DNA of 64,000 nucleotides from Roseomonas sp. OT10 (GCF_020991085.1 NZ_CP087719.1:62001-126000); one strand, 5' to 3'. Counted from the first letter of the stretch, positions 1 to 8,394 are shown. Notes: generated by a model from the letters alone, not told the origin. Translations and numbers: made by a program.

Positions 1-147
1 AGCCTGGAGGGCGTCGAGTTCGCCACCCTCGAATGGGTGGACTGGTTCAACAACCGCCGCCTCCTCGAGCCGATCGGAAACATCCCGCCCGCCGAGGCGG
101 AGGCGCGCTACTATGCCGCCCAGGAGGCCATAGCCCTGGCGGCCTGA
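1..147 (+). CDS. IS3 transposase OrfB, C-terminal fragment
   Basis: These are the last 48 codons of the DDE transposase of the IS3 element, in frame from base 1 ([12 protein letters not shown]...) to TGA at 145-147. The protein is identical to the C-terminus of the complete OrfB at 23433-24338. It holds the region after the catalytic Glu, with the WVDWFNNRR stretch typical of IS3 OrfB. The gene is truncated only because the window starts here; whether the whole copy is intact cannot be seen. Confidence 0.92.
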   Translation, partial: SLEGVEFATLEWVDWFNNRRLLEPIGNIPPAEAEARYYAAQEAIALAA

Positions 148-186
148 CTCACGCCAAACAGCCTCCGCCAAACCCGGCGCGGTTCA
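1..186 (+). mobile_element. IS3-family element, right end only
   Basis: This is the 3' end of an IS3-family insertion sequence whose left part lies outside the window. The 186 nt are identical to 24192-24377 of the complete copy at 23054-24377, including the 27-bp terminal inverted repeat (here 160-186, beginning AGCCTCCGCC and ending GCGGTTCA). The orientation matches the complete copy, so the ~23 kb between them is bracketed by directly repeated IS copies. The element ends inside an ssb gene, whose tail follows at once. Confidence 0.93.
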
Positions 187-297
187 GCCGGCGCTCCCGC
201 CGCCGAGCGTCCCGCCCGCGGCCGTGCCCGGGGTGGCCAAGCCCCCGCCCCCGTCGGGGCGACCGCCGGCGACCTGGGCGACGACGTGCCGTTCTGA
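187..297 (+). pseudogene. ssb: ssb C-terminal tail cut by IS3
   Basis: Directly after the IS3 terminal repeat, a reading frame of 36 codons runs to TGA at 295-297. It is rich in Ala, Gly, Arg and Pro and ends in DLGDDVPF. That is the hallmark of single-stranded DNA-binding protein: a disordered linker and an acidic tip ending in Pro-Phe (DDDIPF in E. coli) that recruits partner proteins. The OB-fold half is absent, and the junction coincides with the IS end, so the IS appears to have interrupted or deleted ssb. Plasmid and ICE ssb genes commonly sit beside conjugation genes, which fits the neighbours. The call rests on a short tail only. Confidence 0.7.
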
Positions 298-404
298 GCG
301 GCCCGACCAGGTGCCCTACGGGCACCCGGCGGCCGTCCTCCCCTTCCATCCCCTCCTTGCCCGGGCGGCTCCGCAGCCGCGCCGGCCCACGAGGATTCCA
401 GCCC

Positions 405-668
405 ATGCCGAACGTCCTGACGCGTCCGCCCGCGCTCACCACCATCGTCTTCGAGGACATTCACGAGGAGGGCATCATCGGCAGCTACGGACGCTGCCAC
501 CTCCTGACCACCTGCCATCCATACCGCTTCGTCTCTCGCCAAGCGGCCGGCCGCTTCGCGACGGTTCTGTGCGAACGCGGTCATTGCGACGGCTTCCGCC
601 TCCACACCCCGGGCTTCGTGCCGCCGAAGCCGCTGCACACCTTCGACGACAGCGAGATCCCCTTCTGA
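405..668 (+). CDS. small plasmid-type hypothetical protein
   Basis: This is an 87-residue protein of unknown function (MPNVLTRPPALTTIVFEDIH...). The ATG at 405 was chosen because the sequence upstream in this frame is the out-of-frame shadow of the ssb tail and is Arg/Pro-rich. The protein has two Cys-His-containing stretches (GRCHLLTTCHPYRF and CERGHCDGF) that could bind metal, but this is inference. Its stop overlaps the next start (TGATG), so the two genes are probably translated together. No domain is recognised. Confidence 0.6.
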   Translation: MPNVLTRPPALTTIVFEDIHEEGIIGSYGRCHLLTTCHPYRFVSRQAAGRFATVLCERGHCDGFRLHTPGFVPPKPLHTFDDSEIPF

Positions 669-1053
669 TGCTGCGCCAGTACCACGCCCCGCGCCGCCTC
701 GGCGGTGACAACCCCCTCGGCGTCGGCACAGTCGCCATCGGCGCCGTCTTCTACCTCCAGGACGATGGCCACTGGCACGACCGCACCCGCGGCGGCGCCA
801 TCTGCCGCGCCCCTGGATCGTCGAGGCCTTCCTCAACGGCGAGTACCACGCCGCCCGGCACGATCCCGCCACCGGGCGCTGGCTCGGCCTCGCGGTCGCC
901 AACCGCACCGACCTCGCCCTGGTCCGCTCGCTGCGCGACGGCCGCCGCGCCACGGTCGCGATCCGCACCCTGCAGTTGTACGACAACGAGGGGCTCGCCT
1001 GGCCCGACAATCCACGGCCCCGTCTGCCCGCGCTCCTGCCGCACCACGCCTGA
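668..1053 (+). pseudogene. hypothetical protein with one-base frameshift
   Basis: An ATG at 668 overlaps the previous stop and opens a frame (MLRQYHAPRRLGGDNP...) that reads sensibly to about 790-800. It then degenerates, while the next frame continues with coherent coding (PWIVEAFLNGEYHAARHD...) to TGA at 1051-1053. Moving from one frame to the other needs one missing base in the GC-run near 788-806. The joined product would be about 128 residues, with no recognised function. It is either a real mutation or an assembly error; two more one-base losses occur in this island (near 4135 and 6070). Confidence 0.55.
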
Positions 1054-1104
1054 TCGCCGCACGGCCAGTCGCCGCCGGCGTCACCTAGACCCTCGGAGGA
1101 CCCC

Positions 1105-1323
1105 ATGTCGACCGCACCCCATCACGGGCAGCCCGACCCGCTTGCCGTCACCAGCTGTCTCGCCTCCGTCCTGGGCGAGCACGCCGAGGCACCACGCCTG
1201 ACCCCTACCGAGCGCAGGTCCCTCCTGCGCGGCGCCGTTGCCGCCGACCGCCAGGCCGAGTTCTGGCTTGCCGGCTGCCGCCAGGTGGCAGTCCTCAGCC
1301 CCCAGGCCGACCCGTGGCGCTGA
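1105..1323 (+). CDS. small hypothetical protein
   Basis: A 72-residue protein (MSTAPHHGQPDPLAVTSCLA...) has a good ribosome-binding site (CGGAGGA) ahead of ATG 1105. It is mostly helical in appearance with an RRSLLRGAVAADRQAEFW stretch. It follows the frameshifted gene in the same orientation, and its end overlaps by 29 bp the end of the convergent gene at 1295-1888. No family is recognised; genes of this size are common on alphaproteobacterial plasmids. Confidence 0.5.
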   Translation: MSTAPHHGQPDPLAVTSCLASVLGEHAEAPRLTPTERRSLLRGAVAADRQAEFWLAGCRQVAVLSPQADPWR

Positions 1324-1888
1324 CCTTCACGGTCGCCTGCTGCACCGGCTGCGCCCAGGACAGGTCGTCCACCGCCTGCGCCGGCCAGGGCCGCCACGCC
1401 TCGCCTCGGCGCGCCAAGCCCACTACCGTCGCCGCCGCCGAGGCCTGCACAGACAGCTCGTAGGCCTCCAGCAGCAGCCGCGCCGCCTCGCCGCTCATTT
1501 CGTCCGCCCGGCGCCGCAGCACCTCCATCCCGCTGTCACCGCGATGCTGCGACAGCTCCACCACCCGCGCCTGCGCCGCCTCGGCCGCCGCCCAGGCCTC
1601 GTCCGACACCTGCCGCGCCGCCGTCGCCCGGTTGGTATAGTCCGCGAGCAGATCCCTCAGCGCGGCCTCCCGGCGGGCGCCACGCTCCGGCGGGACACTC
1701 GCCTCCACATGCGCCGTGACTGCCGCCTCCGTCTGCTCCCGCAGCGCGCGCCACGGCGTCTCCAGCTGGAACGCCTCCGCCACCTGCAGCACCACCCGCA
1801 CGTCCGGCACCGTCGCGTGCGCGGCGTCTTCCTGTGCCGGTAGCGCCCGCAGCAGCGGGAAGCGCACCACCTTCGCATCGTGGGTCAT
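1295..1888 (-). CDS. Ala-rich helical hypothetical protein
   Basis: A 197-residue protein begins MTHDAKVVRFPLLRALPAQ. The start at 1888 is preferred over a longer upstream frame because a strong ribosome-binding site (GAGGAGT, minus strand) lies just ahead of it and the codons beyond it have unusual AT-rich composition. The middle is rich in Ala, Glu and Arg with long amphipathic stretches (EAAVTAHVEASVPPER, EAAQARVVELSQ) compatible with a coiled coil. No catalytic motif is seen. The ribosome-binding site lies in one arm of an inverted repeat (1896-1919), described separately. Confidence 0.6.
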   Translation of the reverse strand: MTHDAKVVRFPLLRALPAQEDAAHATVPDVRVVLQVAEAFQLETPWRALREQTEAAVTAHVEASVPPERGARREAALRDLLADYTNRATAARQVSDEAWAAAEAAQARVVELSQHRGDSGMEVLRRRADEMSGEAARLLLEAYELSVQASAAATVVGLARRGEAWRPWPAQAVDDLSWAQPVQQATVKVSATGRPGG

Positions 1889-1895
1889 CGTTCCC

Positions 1896-1919
1896 ACTCC
1901 TCTGCTCACGGAGAGGAGT
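1896..1919 (-). promoter_or_regulatory. hairpin covering a ribosome-binding site
   Basis: ACTCCTCT at 1896-1903 and AGAGGAGT at 1912-1919 form a perfect 8-bp inverted repeat with an 8-nt loop. On the minus-strand transcript the proximal arm is the Shine-Dalgarno (AGAGGAGT) of the gene starting at 1888, so pairing would hide it. This could be a translational switch or a protein-binding site. The pairing is seen; its role is inferred. Confidence 0.4.
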
Positions 1920-2100
1920 CTAAGCCCGAACGGACATTTCATCCAACATATACTATTGTTATTGCTGTATAATTTCTGCGGATGGGCGTTGGAGGAAGCC
2001 CGTGCTGCCCTCGCGGACGCCTCGTCGGCTTTCGCCGGCGGCTTCATCTCCCCACATCCTTCCGAGATGACCGATGCCTCCCCGTGCTAGGAAGCAGGCC

Positions 2101-2709
2101 ATGAGCCAAGCCCGCCACCGCAAGCCCAGCATGACCCTCACCGAGTTCCTCGCCTGGGAGGAGCAGCAGCTCGTCCGCTATGAGTTCGACGGCTTCCAGC
2201 CCGTCGCCATGACCGGCGGAACCGCCGCGCACGCCCGCATCCAGCGGAACCTTTCCACCGCACTCGACACCAGATTGCGGGGCTCCCCCTGCGAGTTCCT
2301 CGGCAGCGACATCAAGGTCCTGACGGCGCGGACCTGTCGCTATCCGGACGGCATGGTCACCTGCACCAGGGCCGGCGACAGCGACACGGCGGCCCCGGCA
2401 CCGGTCATTCTCTTCGAGGTGCTCAGCCGCAGCACCGCCGACGACGACTTCGGCGCGAAGAACATCGAGTACATGAATCTGCCCTCCGTCCGGCGCTACG
2501 TCCTCATCGATCAGAAGCACGTCCACGCCACCGTCTTCTCGCGCATCGACGGGCAATGGCAGGGCCGCGTTCTCACCGATGGCGATACCCTCGATCTCCC
2601 AGAGGTTGGCGTGGAGCTTCCCCTGCGCGAGCTCTATCGCGGCCTGGACCTGACAGCCGAGGCAGCAGAGGAACCAGGCGCCTCCGCCAGGATCGATGAG
2701 ATGAACTGA
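2101..2709 (+). CDS. Uma2-family (DUF820) PD-(D/E)XK nuclease-like protein
   Basis: A 202-residue protein of the Uma2/DUF820 family, which has the restriction-endonuclease fold and is usually annotated as a putative nuclease of unknown biological role. Family features are visible: the YEFDGFQPVAMTGG start region, YPDGMV with the first acidic residue, ILFEVLSRST with the catalytic Glu, and the closing YMNLPSVRRYVLIDQ stretch. ATG 2101 was chosen (ribosome-binding site AGGAAG about 8 bp upstream) over ATG 2074. The gene is followed 15 bp later by another small gene. Confidence 0.85.
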   Translation: MSQARHRKPSMTLTEFLAWEEQQLVRYEFDGFQPVAMTGGTAAHARIQRNLSTALDTRLRGSPCEFLGSDIKVLTARTCRYPDGMVTCTRAGDSDTAAPAPVILFEVLSRSTADDDFGAKNIEYMNLPSVRRYVLIDQKHVHATVFSRIDGQWQGRVLTDGDTLDLPEVGVELPLRELYRGLDLTAEAAEEPGASARIDEMN

Positions 2710-2724
2710 GCTGGAGGTCGGCGG

Positions 2725-3024
2725 ATGGAGCCCGTCCAGCGCATGCCCTACAAGTCCTTCTGCGATACGTCTGCCGATGAGCCGGAGCTCCGTCTCAACC
2801 GCTATGTCTCCTTCGATCCGTTCGGGCACGACTGCAAAGAGTGCAACGCCTGGGGCGGCTTCGGCTTCGTGAGCGACACCAACCCAGCCCGTCCAGGTGT
2901 TTGGTACTGCGGCAGACATCGTCAAGTCGGCCAGGAGCGCCTCCCCGCTGCGCGGGGACCGGGTGCTACTCGGCCACTGCGCGGCCTCCCAGAGCCCACT
3001 GCGTGGTCTCTGCCCTGCGGGTGA
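2725..3024 (+). CDS. small Cys-containing hypothetical protein
   Basis: A 99-residue frame starts at ATG 2725 with GGAGG about 8 bp upstream. The first ~65 residues look like real protein (MPYKSFCDTSADEPELRLNR, then HDCKECNAWGGFGFV and WYCGRHR). The Cys pairs CKEC and the later C..H could form a zinc site. From about residue 66 the composition turns to Pro/Arg/Gly, as in out-of-frame GC-rich DNA, so the true C-terminus may have been lost to a frameshift. No family is recognised. Confidence 0.5.
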   Translation: MEPVQRMPYKSFCDTSADEPELRLNRYVSFDPFGHDCKECNAWGGFGFVSDTNPARPGVWYCGRHRQVGQERLPAARGPGATRPLRGLPEPTAWSLPCG

Positions 3025-3599
3025 CGTCCCCTGGCGCAGCTCGTGGCAGCCACCTTCGCCAGATCCCGGCCGAGGCACCCATGGCCAGCGTCGCCGGTCG
3101 GCCACTCGACCCACCCCCCTGAAGGGGGTGGGCACGGGCAAGCAGCCTGGCGCGCCGTCTTGGCGGCAAGTCTGAGGCCCGCCAACGGCTGCCGTCAAAG
3201 GGTGGGTCCTCGCCGTGCTCGCCGTCCTCGGCTTCGCCTGCGGGCTGCTCCGCGCGGCTCCGGTCCCGGCCTTCGGCCGCCTTTGACGCCATCCGCCGCC
3301 GAACCTCCAAGGCATTCGCAGGACGGGACGAAGAAAAGCCAACCTCCTTCCCCTCTCCTGGCCGACACTGGGCCTCGCCGGCCCAGACCCGCAGGACGAA
3401 CACAGAAAAGATCGGGAAGAAAGCAGGTAATCAAGCAGATTTATCAATTAAATCAGCGATTTAACCGCGTTTTCCTGTTGAGTGTGTTGGTGGACCAGGT
3501 AATATCCAGATGCGGCCAACGAGGACCGCAACAACAAGTCGCCCCCGCCCGGACTGGTACTCCGAACGGGGGCTGACCCAAGACAGGATGCTTCAGATC
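3025..3599. other. gene-free stretch with hairpin and AT-rich segment
   Basis: I find no convincing gene here; the open frames are short and Arg/Pro-rich on both strands. A perfect 9-bp stem with a 5-nt loop (3110-3132, CCCACCCCC...GGGGGTGGG) lies near the start but lacks a T-run, so it is a poor intrinsic terminator. From about 3420 to 3510 the composition becomes markedly AT-rich, unlike its surroundings. That is where a promoter or operator for the gene at 3600 would be expected. Confidence 0.5.
3448..3464. promoter_or_regulatory. AT-rich perfect palindrome, candidate operator
   Basis: TTAAATC and GATTTAA form a perfect 7-bp inverted repeat around AGC. It lies in an AT-rich island about 135 bp upstream of the gene at 3600. 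The symmetry suggests a dimeric repressor or a plasmid-maintenance protein site. No adjacent regulator gene is present to name it. Confidence 0.35.
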
Positions 3600-4315
3600 A
3601 TGTCTCAGGCTTCGCAGAACATCGCTTCCGCCAACGACGAGAACAAGGGCGCCGCCGCCGAGACCGCCATGGGCCGCGTCATGACCGCTACCCGCGCCAC
3701 CAAGCCGCGCACCGCTGGTAAGCCCTCCGGCAAGGCCGCCACGACGCAACTGCCGCAGGCTCCCGCTCGCCGCCCCCAGGGCACCCGCCAGGGCATCACC
3801 CTCGTCGACGCTGGCCGTCAGGCCCCCACCCACGATATGATGAGCAAGCTCTACCGCCTCTTCGGCCTCGACCCGGTAGACGTGGACGGGATCGCCACCT
3901 CGACCGAAACCAGCCTCGTCCAGCAGTCCGAGGACCTGCGCCCCGCCCTCAGCGACAAGGCGATGGAGATGCATTTCCAGCGCATCGTCGGCGCCTATGT
4001 CGGCAGCGCCTACGGGGCCGCCCAGTTCTTCGACAGTAAGCGCGCCATCGCCCGCGACATGGCCAGCAAGCTGAACAGCGACCGCGACGAGGACCGGGAC
4101 GGGCCGAGCGGTTTCGAGAGCCGCGTCGAGCGTGCCAGATCTTCGCCGCCGAGATGGCCCGACAGAGCTACGCCACCCTGGCCGCTGCAGAGGGGGCCGT
4201 CCGCGCCTACGAGACGATCACCGGCAACGCCTGGAAGCCCTACGTCGCCAGCACCCCGGAAAGCCAGAGCGTCGGCCGTCAGGCCGCCCAGGCCCGCGCC
4301 TCCGCCTTCGACTGA
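3600..4315 (+). pseudogene. plasmid-type hypothetical protein, frameshifted
   Basis: From ATG 3600 (an alternative ATG lies at 3588) the frame encodes MSQASQNIASANDENKG, a basic Pro/Thr-rich segment, then a well-ordered helical part (LYRLFGLDPVDVDGIATSTE, HFQRIVGAYVGSAYGAAQFF). Near 4135 the coding sense jumps one frame: the frame holding QIFAAEMARQSYATLAAAEG continues to TGA at 4313-4315. One missing base (about 4134-4137) would join them into about 238 residues. The function is unknown. The gene sits between an AT-rich segment and a toxin-antitoxin pair. Confidence 0.55.
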
Positions 4316-4502
4316 TCCTCCCAGCGGGGGCTCCCAAGGCCCCCGCCTCTCCGCCACCCGCGGCCAGGGGGGCCTCGCCCCCCTGGCCCCCCATCGCTCC
4401 CCGGCCTCTCACCGTCTGCCCAGCTCTACCCCGGCTATCCGGAATACTGGCGGTCACTACGCAGACCCACTACGTTCTCGCTTTGCCGTCGCTGAGGCTC
4501 GC

Positions 4503-4742
4503 ATGGGCGCCCCCATTTCCATCCGCCTGGACGAGGATGTCCGCCAGACCCTGGAGGGAGAGGCGCGGGCCCAGGGCCTGCCTCTGGCCACCCTGCTGCG
4601 CCAGATCGCGGCCGACGCGGCCCGGCAGGTCCGCCGCACCCGCATCCGCGCCGGCAGCGAGGCGGTCGGCCGCCACGTCGCCGCCTCGCCGGACGCCCAG
4701 GACTTCCTGGCGGATCTGGGCCGGCCGGTGGACGCCGCCTGA
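4503..4742 (+). CDS. ribbon-helix-helix-type antitoxin
   Basis: A 79-residue protein begins MGAPISIRLDEDVRQTLEGEARAQG. This is the short N-terminal strand plus two helices of ribbon-helix-helix DNA-binding antitoxins, and the C-terminal part would bind the toxin. It is directly followed (1 bp gap) by a PemK/MazF-type toxin gene, the standard antitoxin-first order. Such antitoxins usually repress their own operon. The assignment rests on the N-terminal pattern and the context. Confidence 0.75.
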   Translation: MGAPISIRLDEDVRQTLEGEARAQGLPLATLLRQIAADAARQVRRTRIRAGSEAVGRHVAASPDAQDFLADLGRPVDAA

Positions 4743-4743
4743 C

Positions 4744-5097
4744 GTGTCCGAGTTCCGGGCCGGGCACATCGTCATCGCCGACTGGCGCGACGCCCAGCCA
4801 CGGGAGGCCAACAAGCGGCGCCCGGCCGTGGTGGTGCAGGATGACGGGCTGTTCGGCCCCGGCTACCCGGCCGTGATCCTGGTGCCGATCACCGAGGATG
4901 CGGGCCTGGCCATCCCTGACCTCTCCGTCCGGCTGGAGCCCACGGCGGAGAACGGCTGCAGCAAGCCGAGCTTCGCCGTCTCGCACTTCGTGACCACCAC
5001 CTCGGTGCGGCGGGTGCAGGCGACGCCATCGCGCATCACGCCGGAGCAACTCGCCACGATCCGGGCGCAGATCGCGCTTGCCCTCGGGATCGGCTGA
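4744..5097 (+). CDS. PemK/MazF-type toxin
   Basis: A 117-residue protein starts at GTG 4744, one base after the antitoxin stop. The sequence has the PemK/MazF fold pattern: FRAGHIVIADW, then KRRPAVVVQDD (the usual RPavVvq strand), YPAVILVPIT, and a basic TSVRR stretch. MazF-family toxins are ribosome-independent mRNA endonucleases. Length and position match a type II module. The pair probably stabilises the surrounding mobile DNA. Confidence 0.8.
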   Translation: MSEFRAGHIVIADWRDAQPREANKRRPAVVVQDDGLFGPGYPAVILVPITEDAGLAIPDLSVRLEPTAENGCSKPSFAVSHFVTTTSVRRVQATPSRITPEQLATIRAQIALALGIG

Positions 5098-5115
5098 CTC
5101 CCGCTCGGGCCGTCG

Positions 5116-5718
5116 TCAGGACCGCGCTCCTCCGGGCGCCGCGGTGGCAGGGGCATCGTCCAGCCACAGCGGCACGGCACAGGCGCGCCGACCGCTGGTC
5201 TCCGTCCACACCGCGCGCCCCTCGCAGCGCGCCAGCAGGCCCACGAGGTCGTTGCGGCGGATGGCCTCGGCCCAGGCGGTGGCGGAGGCGGAGCCGTCCG
5301 ACAGCGCGGCGCGGATCACGCCCGAGGCCGCACGCACCTCCGCCGCTTCCGTGGCGCGGCCCCACCGGTAGCCGCCACCGAGCGCCCCGAGCAGCAGCAC
5401 CGCGGCGCCGAGGCCCGACAGCACCGCCAGCCGGCGGGACTGCACCCCGGCCAGGCGCACCACATCGGCCCGGCACGCCTGCACGAGCTGGCGCGCCAGC
5501 TCCGCCCGCGCCTTGGCATCCAGCGGCTGGCGGGTGGCCTCGACCTGCTCCAGCACCTCGCCCAGGGCACCAAGGCTGGTGGAGAACGCCTCCAGCACCG
5601 GGGCCAGCGGATCGCCCTCCAGCCCGGCCTTGACCGTCGCCTGCTCCAGGTCGAGCCGGGCGCGGCTGATGGCCGCGCGCGGGTCGGGCGGTGACGCGGC
5701 GCCCGCCGCCCCGCTCAC
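5116..5718 (-). CDS. single-pass membrane protein of a conjugation region
   Basis: A 200-residue protein starts at GTG 5718, chosen because it overlaps the upstream stop as GTGA (translational coupling). The N-terminal half is a helical Ala/Glu-rich segment (LEAFSTSLGALGEVLEQVEA), followed by one membrane segment (LAVLSGLGAAVLLLGALGG, about residues 97-115). The C-terminal soluble part has two Cys (LLARCEGRAVW, RRACAVPLWLDD). Genes of this design sit next to relaxase genes on alphaproteobacterial conjugative elements. Its exact job is unknown, and it is convergent with the toxin-antitoxin pair. Confidence 0.65.
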   Translation of the reverse strand: MSGAAGAASPPDPRAAISRARLDLEQATVKAGLEGDPLAPVLEAFSTSLGALGEVLEQVEATRQPLDAKARAELARQLVQACRADVVRLAGVQSRRLAVLSGLGAAVLLLGALGGGYRWGRATEAAEVRAASGVIRAALSDGSASATAWAEAIRRNDLVGLLARCEGRAVWTETSGRRACAVPLWLDDAPATAAPGGARS

Positions 5719-5996
5719 GGCAGCCAGGAGCGGAGGGGCGAGAGGGCGGCCGCCATCTCCGCCATCCACTTGCGTACGCGCGAGCGGTTGAACGGCCCCA
5801 GCACCGCCCCGGGCTGCCCTTCCGGCGCCTGGCCGTCGCGCGCCTGGGCAAAGCGCAGCCGCTTGCCCTCGATCTCGGCAGCGACCCCGGCATCCAGCCG
5901 CGGCATCCAGATCGGCGCCGCGCCGCGTTCGATGGCGGCGCGGAAGGCGCTGTGGCGGCAGCGCCGGGAGGCGAACGCCGGGGATGCCGGCTTCTC
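5715..5996 (-). pseudogene. 5'-truncated hypothetical protein beside relaxase
   Basis: The last ~93 codons of a minus-strand gene end ...RKWMAEMAAALSPLRSWLP, with the stop overlapping the next start (GTGA). The segment is coherent (HSAFRAAIERGAAPIWMPRL, EIEGKRLRFAQARDGQAPEG) back to about 5990. There it runs into a plus-strand relaxase fragment, so its 5' part is missing. The head-to-head junction of two partial genes suggests a deletion or recombination scar. The function is not recognised. Confidence 0.5.
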
Positions 5997-7120
5997 GATC
6001 AGCGTCACGGCGCCGACGAACGCCGACGCCCGCGCCGTGGCCCTGGCGCTGCGCGAGGAGCGTCGGGCGATGGCGAGCTGGGGGCGGACGTGGTCAGCCT
6101 CCGCGCGACCGACCAGGCCGGCGTCGCCTACAACCTCACCCTGGCGCCGGGCGACCGGGTGCGGCTGTTCGACCGCCTGAACGCCCGCTTTCTCGACGGC
6201 GGCCGGGGCAACATCGGCAACAACGGCAGCGTGCTCGAGGTCCGCGGGGTGAACGCGGCGGGGATCGTGCTGCGGACGGCCGCGGGCCGCGACGGGGCGG
6301 TGTCGTGGGAGAGCCTGGCGGACAAGAAGACCGGCCGCACGCGGCTGGCGCCGGGCGACGTGCTGACCATCGACGCGGCGCAGGGGATCACCAGCCGCGA
6401 GCACATCAACGCCATGCCGGCGGGCTCGGCGGGGGTGCAGGGCTTCAAGGGCTACACGGCCGAGAGCCGGCACAGGGATTCCGCCTTCCTTGTCACCTCG
6501 GATGGGGCCGAGCGCCGGGAGGTGATGGGGCGCCGCGCCCTGGGCGACGCCCGACCGGTGGGCGCGGGCGACGTGTGGGAGAACGTGGCGCGGAACCTGG
6601 CGCGCCAGCCGGCGAAGGCATCGGCGCTCGACTTCATGGACCGCGCCCGCGACCTCGGACGCACGGCGGCGCACGCCATGCAGGCCGGGTTCCGCCGGGC
6701 CGAGGCGCGGGAGCTGGCCGGGGAGCCGCGGGCGACGCTGGGGGCGCAACTCCGCGATCGACGCGACGGCCGGGCGGTGGGTCAGGCGGTGGAGCGGCTG
6801 CGGCAGGCGCTCGAGGCCCGCTGGCAGGCGGTGCGCGAGCTGGTCGACCGGCTGCGGCGGGCCGGCGGGACCGTTCTGCACGACCGCGGGCGTGAGGACG
6901 GGCGGCCGACCGAGGGCGAGGCCAGGGCGGTGCGCGACCGGGCGGCGGACAACCAGGCGCGCAGCCGGGCGTCAGCCGAGCGGCACCGGGCGCCGCGGCC
7001 GAGGCAGGCCGGCCCAGCACAGCCGGTGGACGCGGCGGCCTACTGGCGGCGGACGGCGGTGGGAGCCGAGAGAGCACCGCGGCCGAGCGTGCGGCGGACG
7101 GCGCAGCGCAAGCGCGAGGA
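5980..7120 (+). pseudogene. TraA-type relaxase, C-terminal helicase remnant
   Basis: This is the C-terminal part of a TraA/MobF-like conjugative relaxase, the enzyme that nicks oriT and unwinds DNA for transfer. Visible are the helicase portion VTAPTNADARAVALALREE, the SH3-like GDRVRLFDRLNARF...NGSVLEVRGV, and the UvrD-C-type motif LTIDAAQGITSREHINAMP. The relaxase domain with its catalytic Tyr is absent. Near 6070 the coding frame shifts by one lost base (ERRAM to GELGADVVSL), and the C-terminal end runs without its own stop into the next gene. It is non-functional as it stands. Confidence 0.75.
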
Positions 7121-7128
7121 GGGTGGTG

Positions 7129-8394
7129 GTGGCGGATCGCCTGGCACTGGCCCTGGACGAGCGCGGGGCGGTGCTGGCGGGGATGGGGCAGGGCAGGGGC
7201 CAGAGGGACGTCCGAGCGGCCCAGGGGCCTCGCCAGGGCCGCGACGGGGCACAGGCGTCCGCACGCCCCGTGCAGCCTACCCAGGCGGTTCCTGCGCCCG
7301 CTCAGGCCGTTCCCGCGCCGGCCGCGCGAGCGGGCGCCGCTCCGGGACGGCGCAGGGCGCCGCGCTTCACCGAGGCCGACGCCGCGGCGGACTTCGCCGC
7401 GGCCCTGCACCGGGCGGGGCTGCGCGTGGCCGGGCCAGTGGAGATGGACGGACGGATGCACCGGGTTCCCGTGGAGGGGGACCGGAAGGGGCAGAAGTCG
7501 GGCACCTACATCGGGCATCTGGACGGCTGGCCGGCGGGCTACATCCGCAACCACAGGACCGGGACCGAGATCCGCTGGAAGGCCGAGCGGCCGGTCGCGC
7601 AGATGGCGCCGGCCGAGCGGGCGGCGTTCGCGGCCGAAGCAGCGGCCCGATCCGCGGAGCGGGCGCGGGAGCGCCACGACACCCAGGAGCGGGCGGCGAA
7701 GATGGCACACCGGCTGTGGGCGGCGGCGGCGCCGGCCAAGGATCATCCCTACCTCGCGGCCAAGGGGGTGCGGGCGCACGGGCTGCGGCAGGACCGGCGC
7801 GGCCGGCTGCTGGTGCCGGTGCGCGGGGTGGACGGCCGTCTCTGGGGCATCCAGCGGGTGGACGTGGACGGGTCCAAGCTGTTCCTGAAGGGCGCCAGGA
7901 CCGAGGGCGGGCACGCGCTGATCGGCGACCGGCCGAAGCCGGGGGTGCCGTTGCTGGTGGCCGAGGGCTATGCCACGGGGGCGACGCTGCACGAGGCAAC
8001 GGGCCTGCCGGTGGCCGTGGCCTTCAACGCCGGGAACCTGGCGGCCGTGGCGAAGGCATACCGGGCGGCCGATCCGTCGCGGCCCATCGTCATCGCCGGG
8101 GACAACGACCACCACTTGCCGAGACGGGCTGTGCCGCTGCCGAACGTGGGAAAGGAGAAGGCCGAGGCTGCCGCTATCGCAGTGAGAGGCGTTGCCGTCC
8201 TGCCGTCCTTTCTTCCAACCGACCGCGGTAGCGATTGGAATGACGTGGCGCGGCACCAGAGACATCAGCCCGTTGCCGCTGCCGTGCGAACCGCGCTGGA
8301 GCATCTACAAAAGATGGTAGCAGAAAAAGTAGAGTTCACGATCGCCAAGAGCACAAAGATGCAGCGAGATTGTCGCTCCAGGGTGAAAATGTGA
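7129..8394 (+). CDS. TOPRIM-domain primase-like protein
   Basis: A 421-residue protein with a TraC/phage-primase-like TOPRIM domain. GTG 7129 was picked from three consecutive GTGs because an AGGAGG lies 6 bp upstream. After a Pro/Ala-rich linker comes a domain with DGRMHRVPVEGDRKGQKSG, then GRLLVPVRGVDGRLWGIQRV. The TOPRIM core follows (LLVAEGYATGATLHEATG with the catalytic Glu, IVIAGDNDHH with the D-x-D) and then GSDWNDVARHQ. Plasmid primases of this type prime the transferred strand. The last 40 residues become Lys/Arg-rich as the DNA turns AT-rich toward the cas locus. It could be a fragment of a larger fusion. Confidence 0.75.
   Translation: MADRLALALDERGAVLAGMGQGRGQRDVRAAQGPRQGRDGAQASARPVQPTQAVPAPAQAVPAPAARAGAAPGRRRAPRFTEADAAADFAAALHRAGLRVAGPVEMDGRMHRVPVEGDRKGQKSGTYIGHLDGWPAGYIRNHRTGTEIRWKAERPVAQMAPAERAAFAAEAAARSAERARERHDTQERAAKMAHRLWAAAAPAKDHPYLAAKGVRAHGLRQDRRGRLLVPVRGVDGRLWGIQRVDVDGSKLFLKGARTEGGHALIGDRPKPGVPLLVAEGYATGATLHEATGLPVAVAFNAGNLAAVAKAYRAADPSRPIVIAGDNDHHLPRRAVPLPNVGKEKAEAAAIAVRGVAVLPSFLPTDRGSDWNDVARHQRHQPVAAAVRTALEHLQKMVAEKVEFTIAKSTKMQRDCRSRVKM

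Noticed and set aside
780-810. Programmed frameshift in the gene at 668-1053
   Set aside because: No slippery heptamer or downstream structure is evident, and similar one-base jumps occur in other accessory genes, so mutation or assembly error is likelier.
3110-3132. Hairpin CCCACCCCC/GGGGGTGGG as an intrinsic terminator
   Set aside because: The stem is strong but there is no T-run, so termination cannot be supported.
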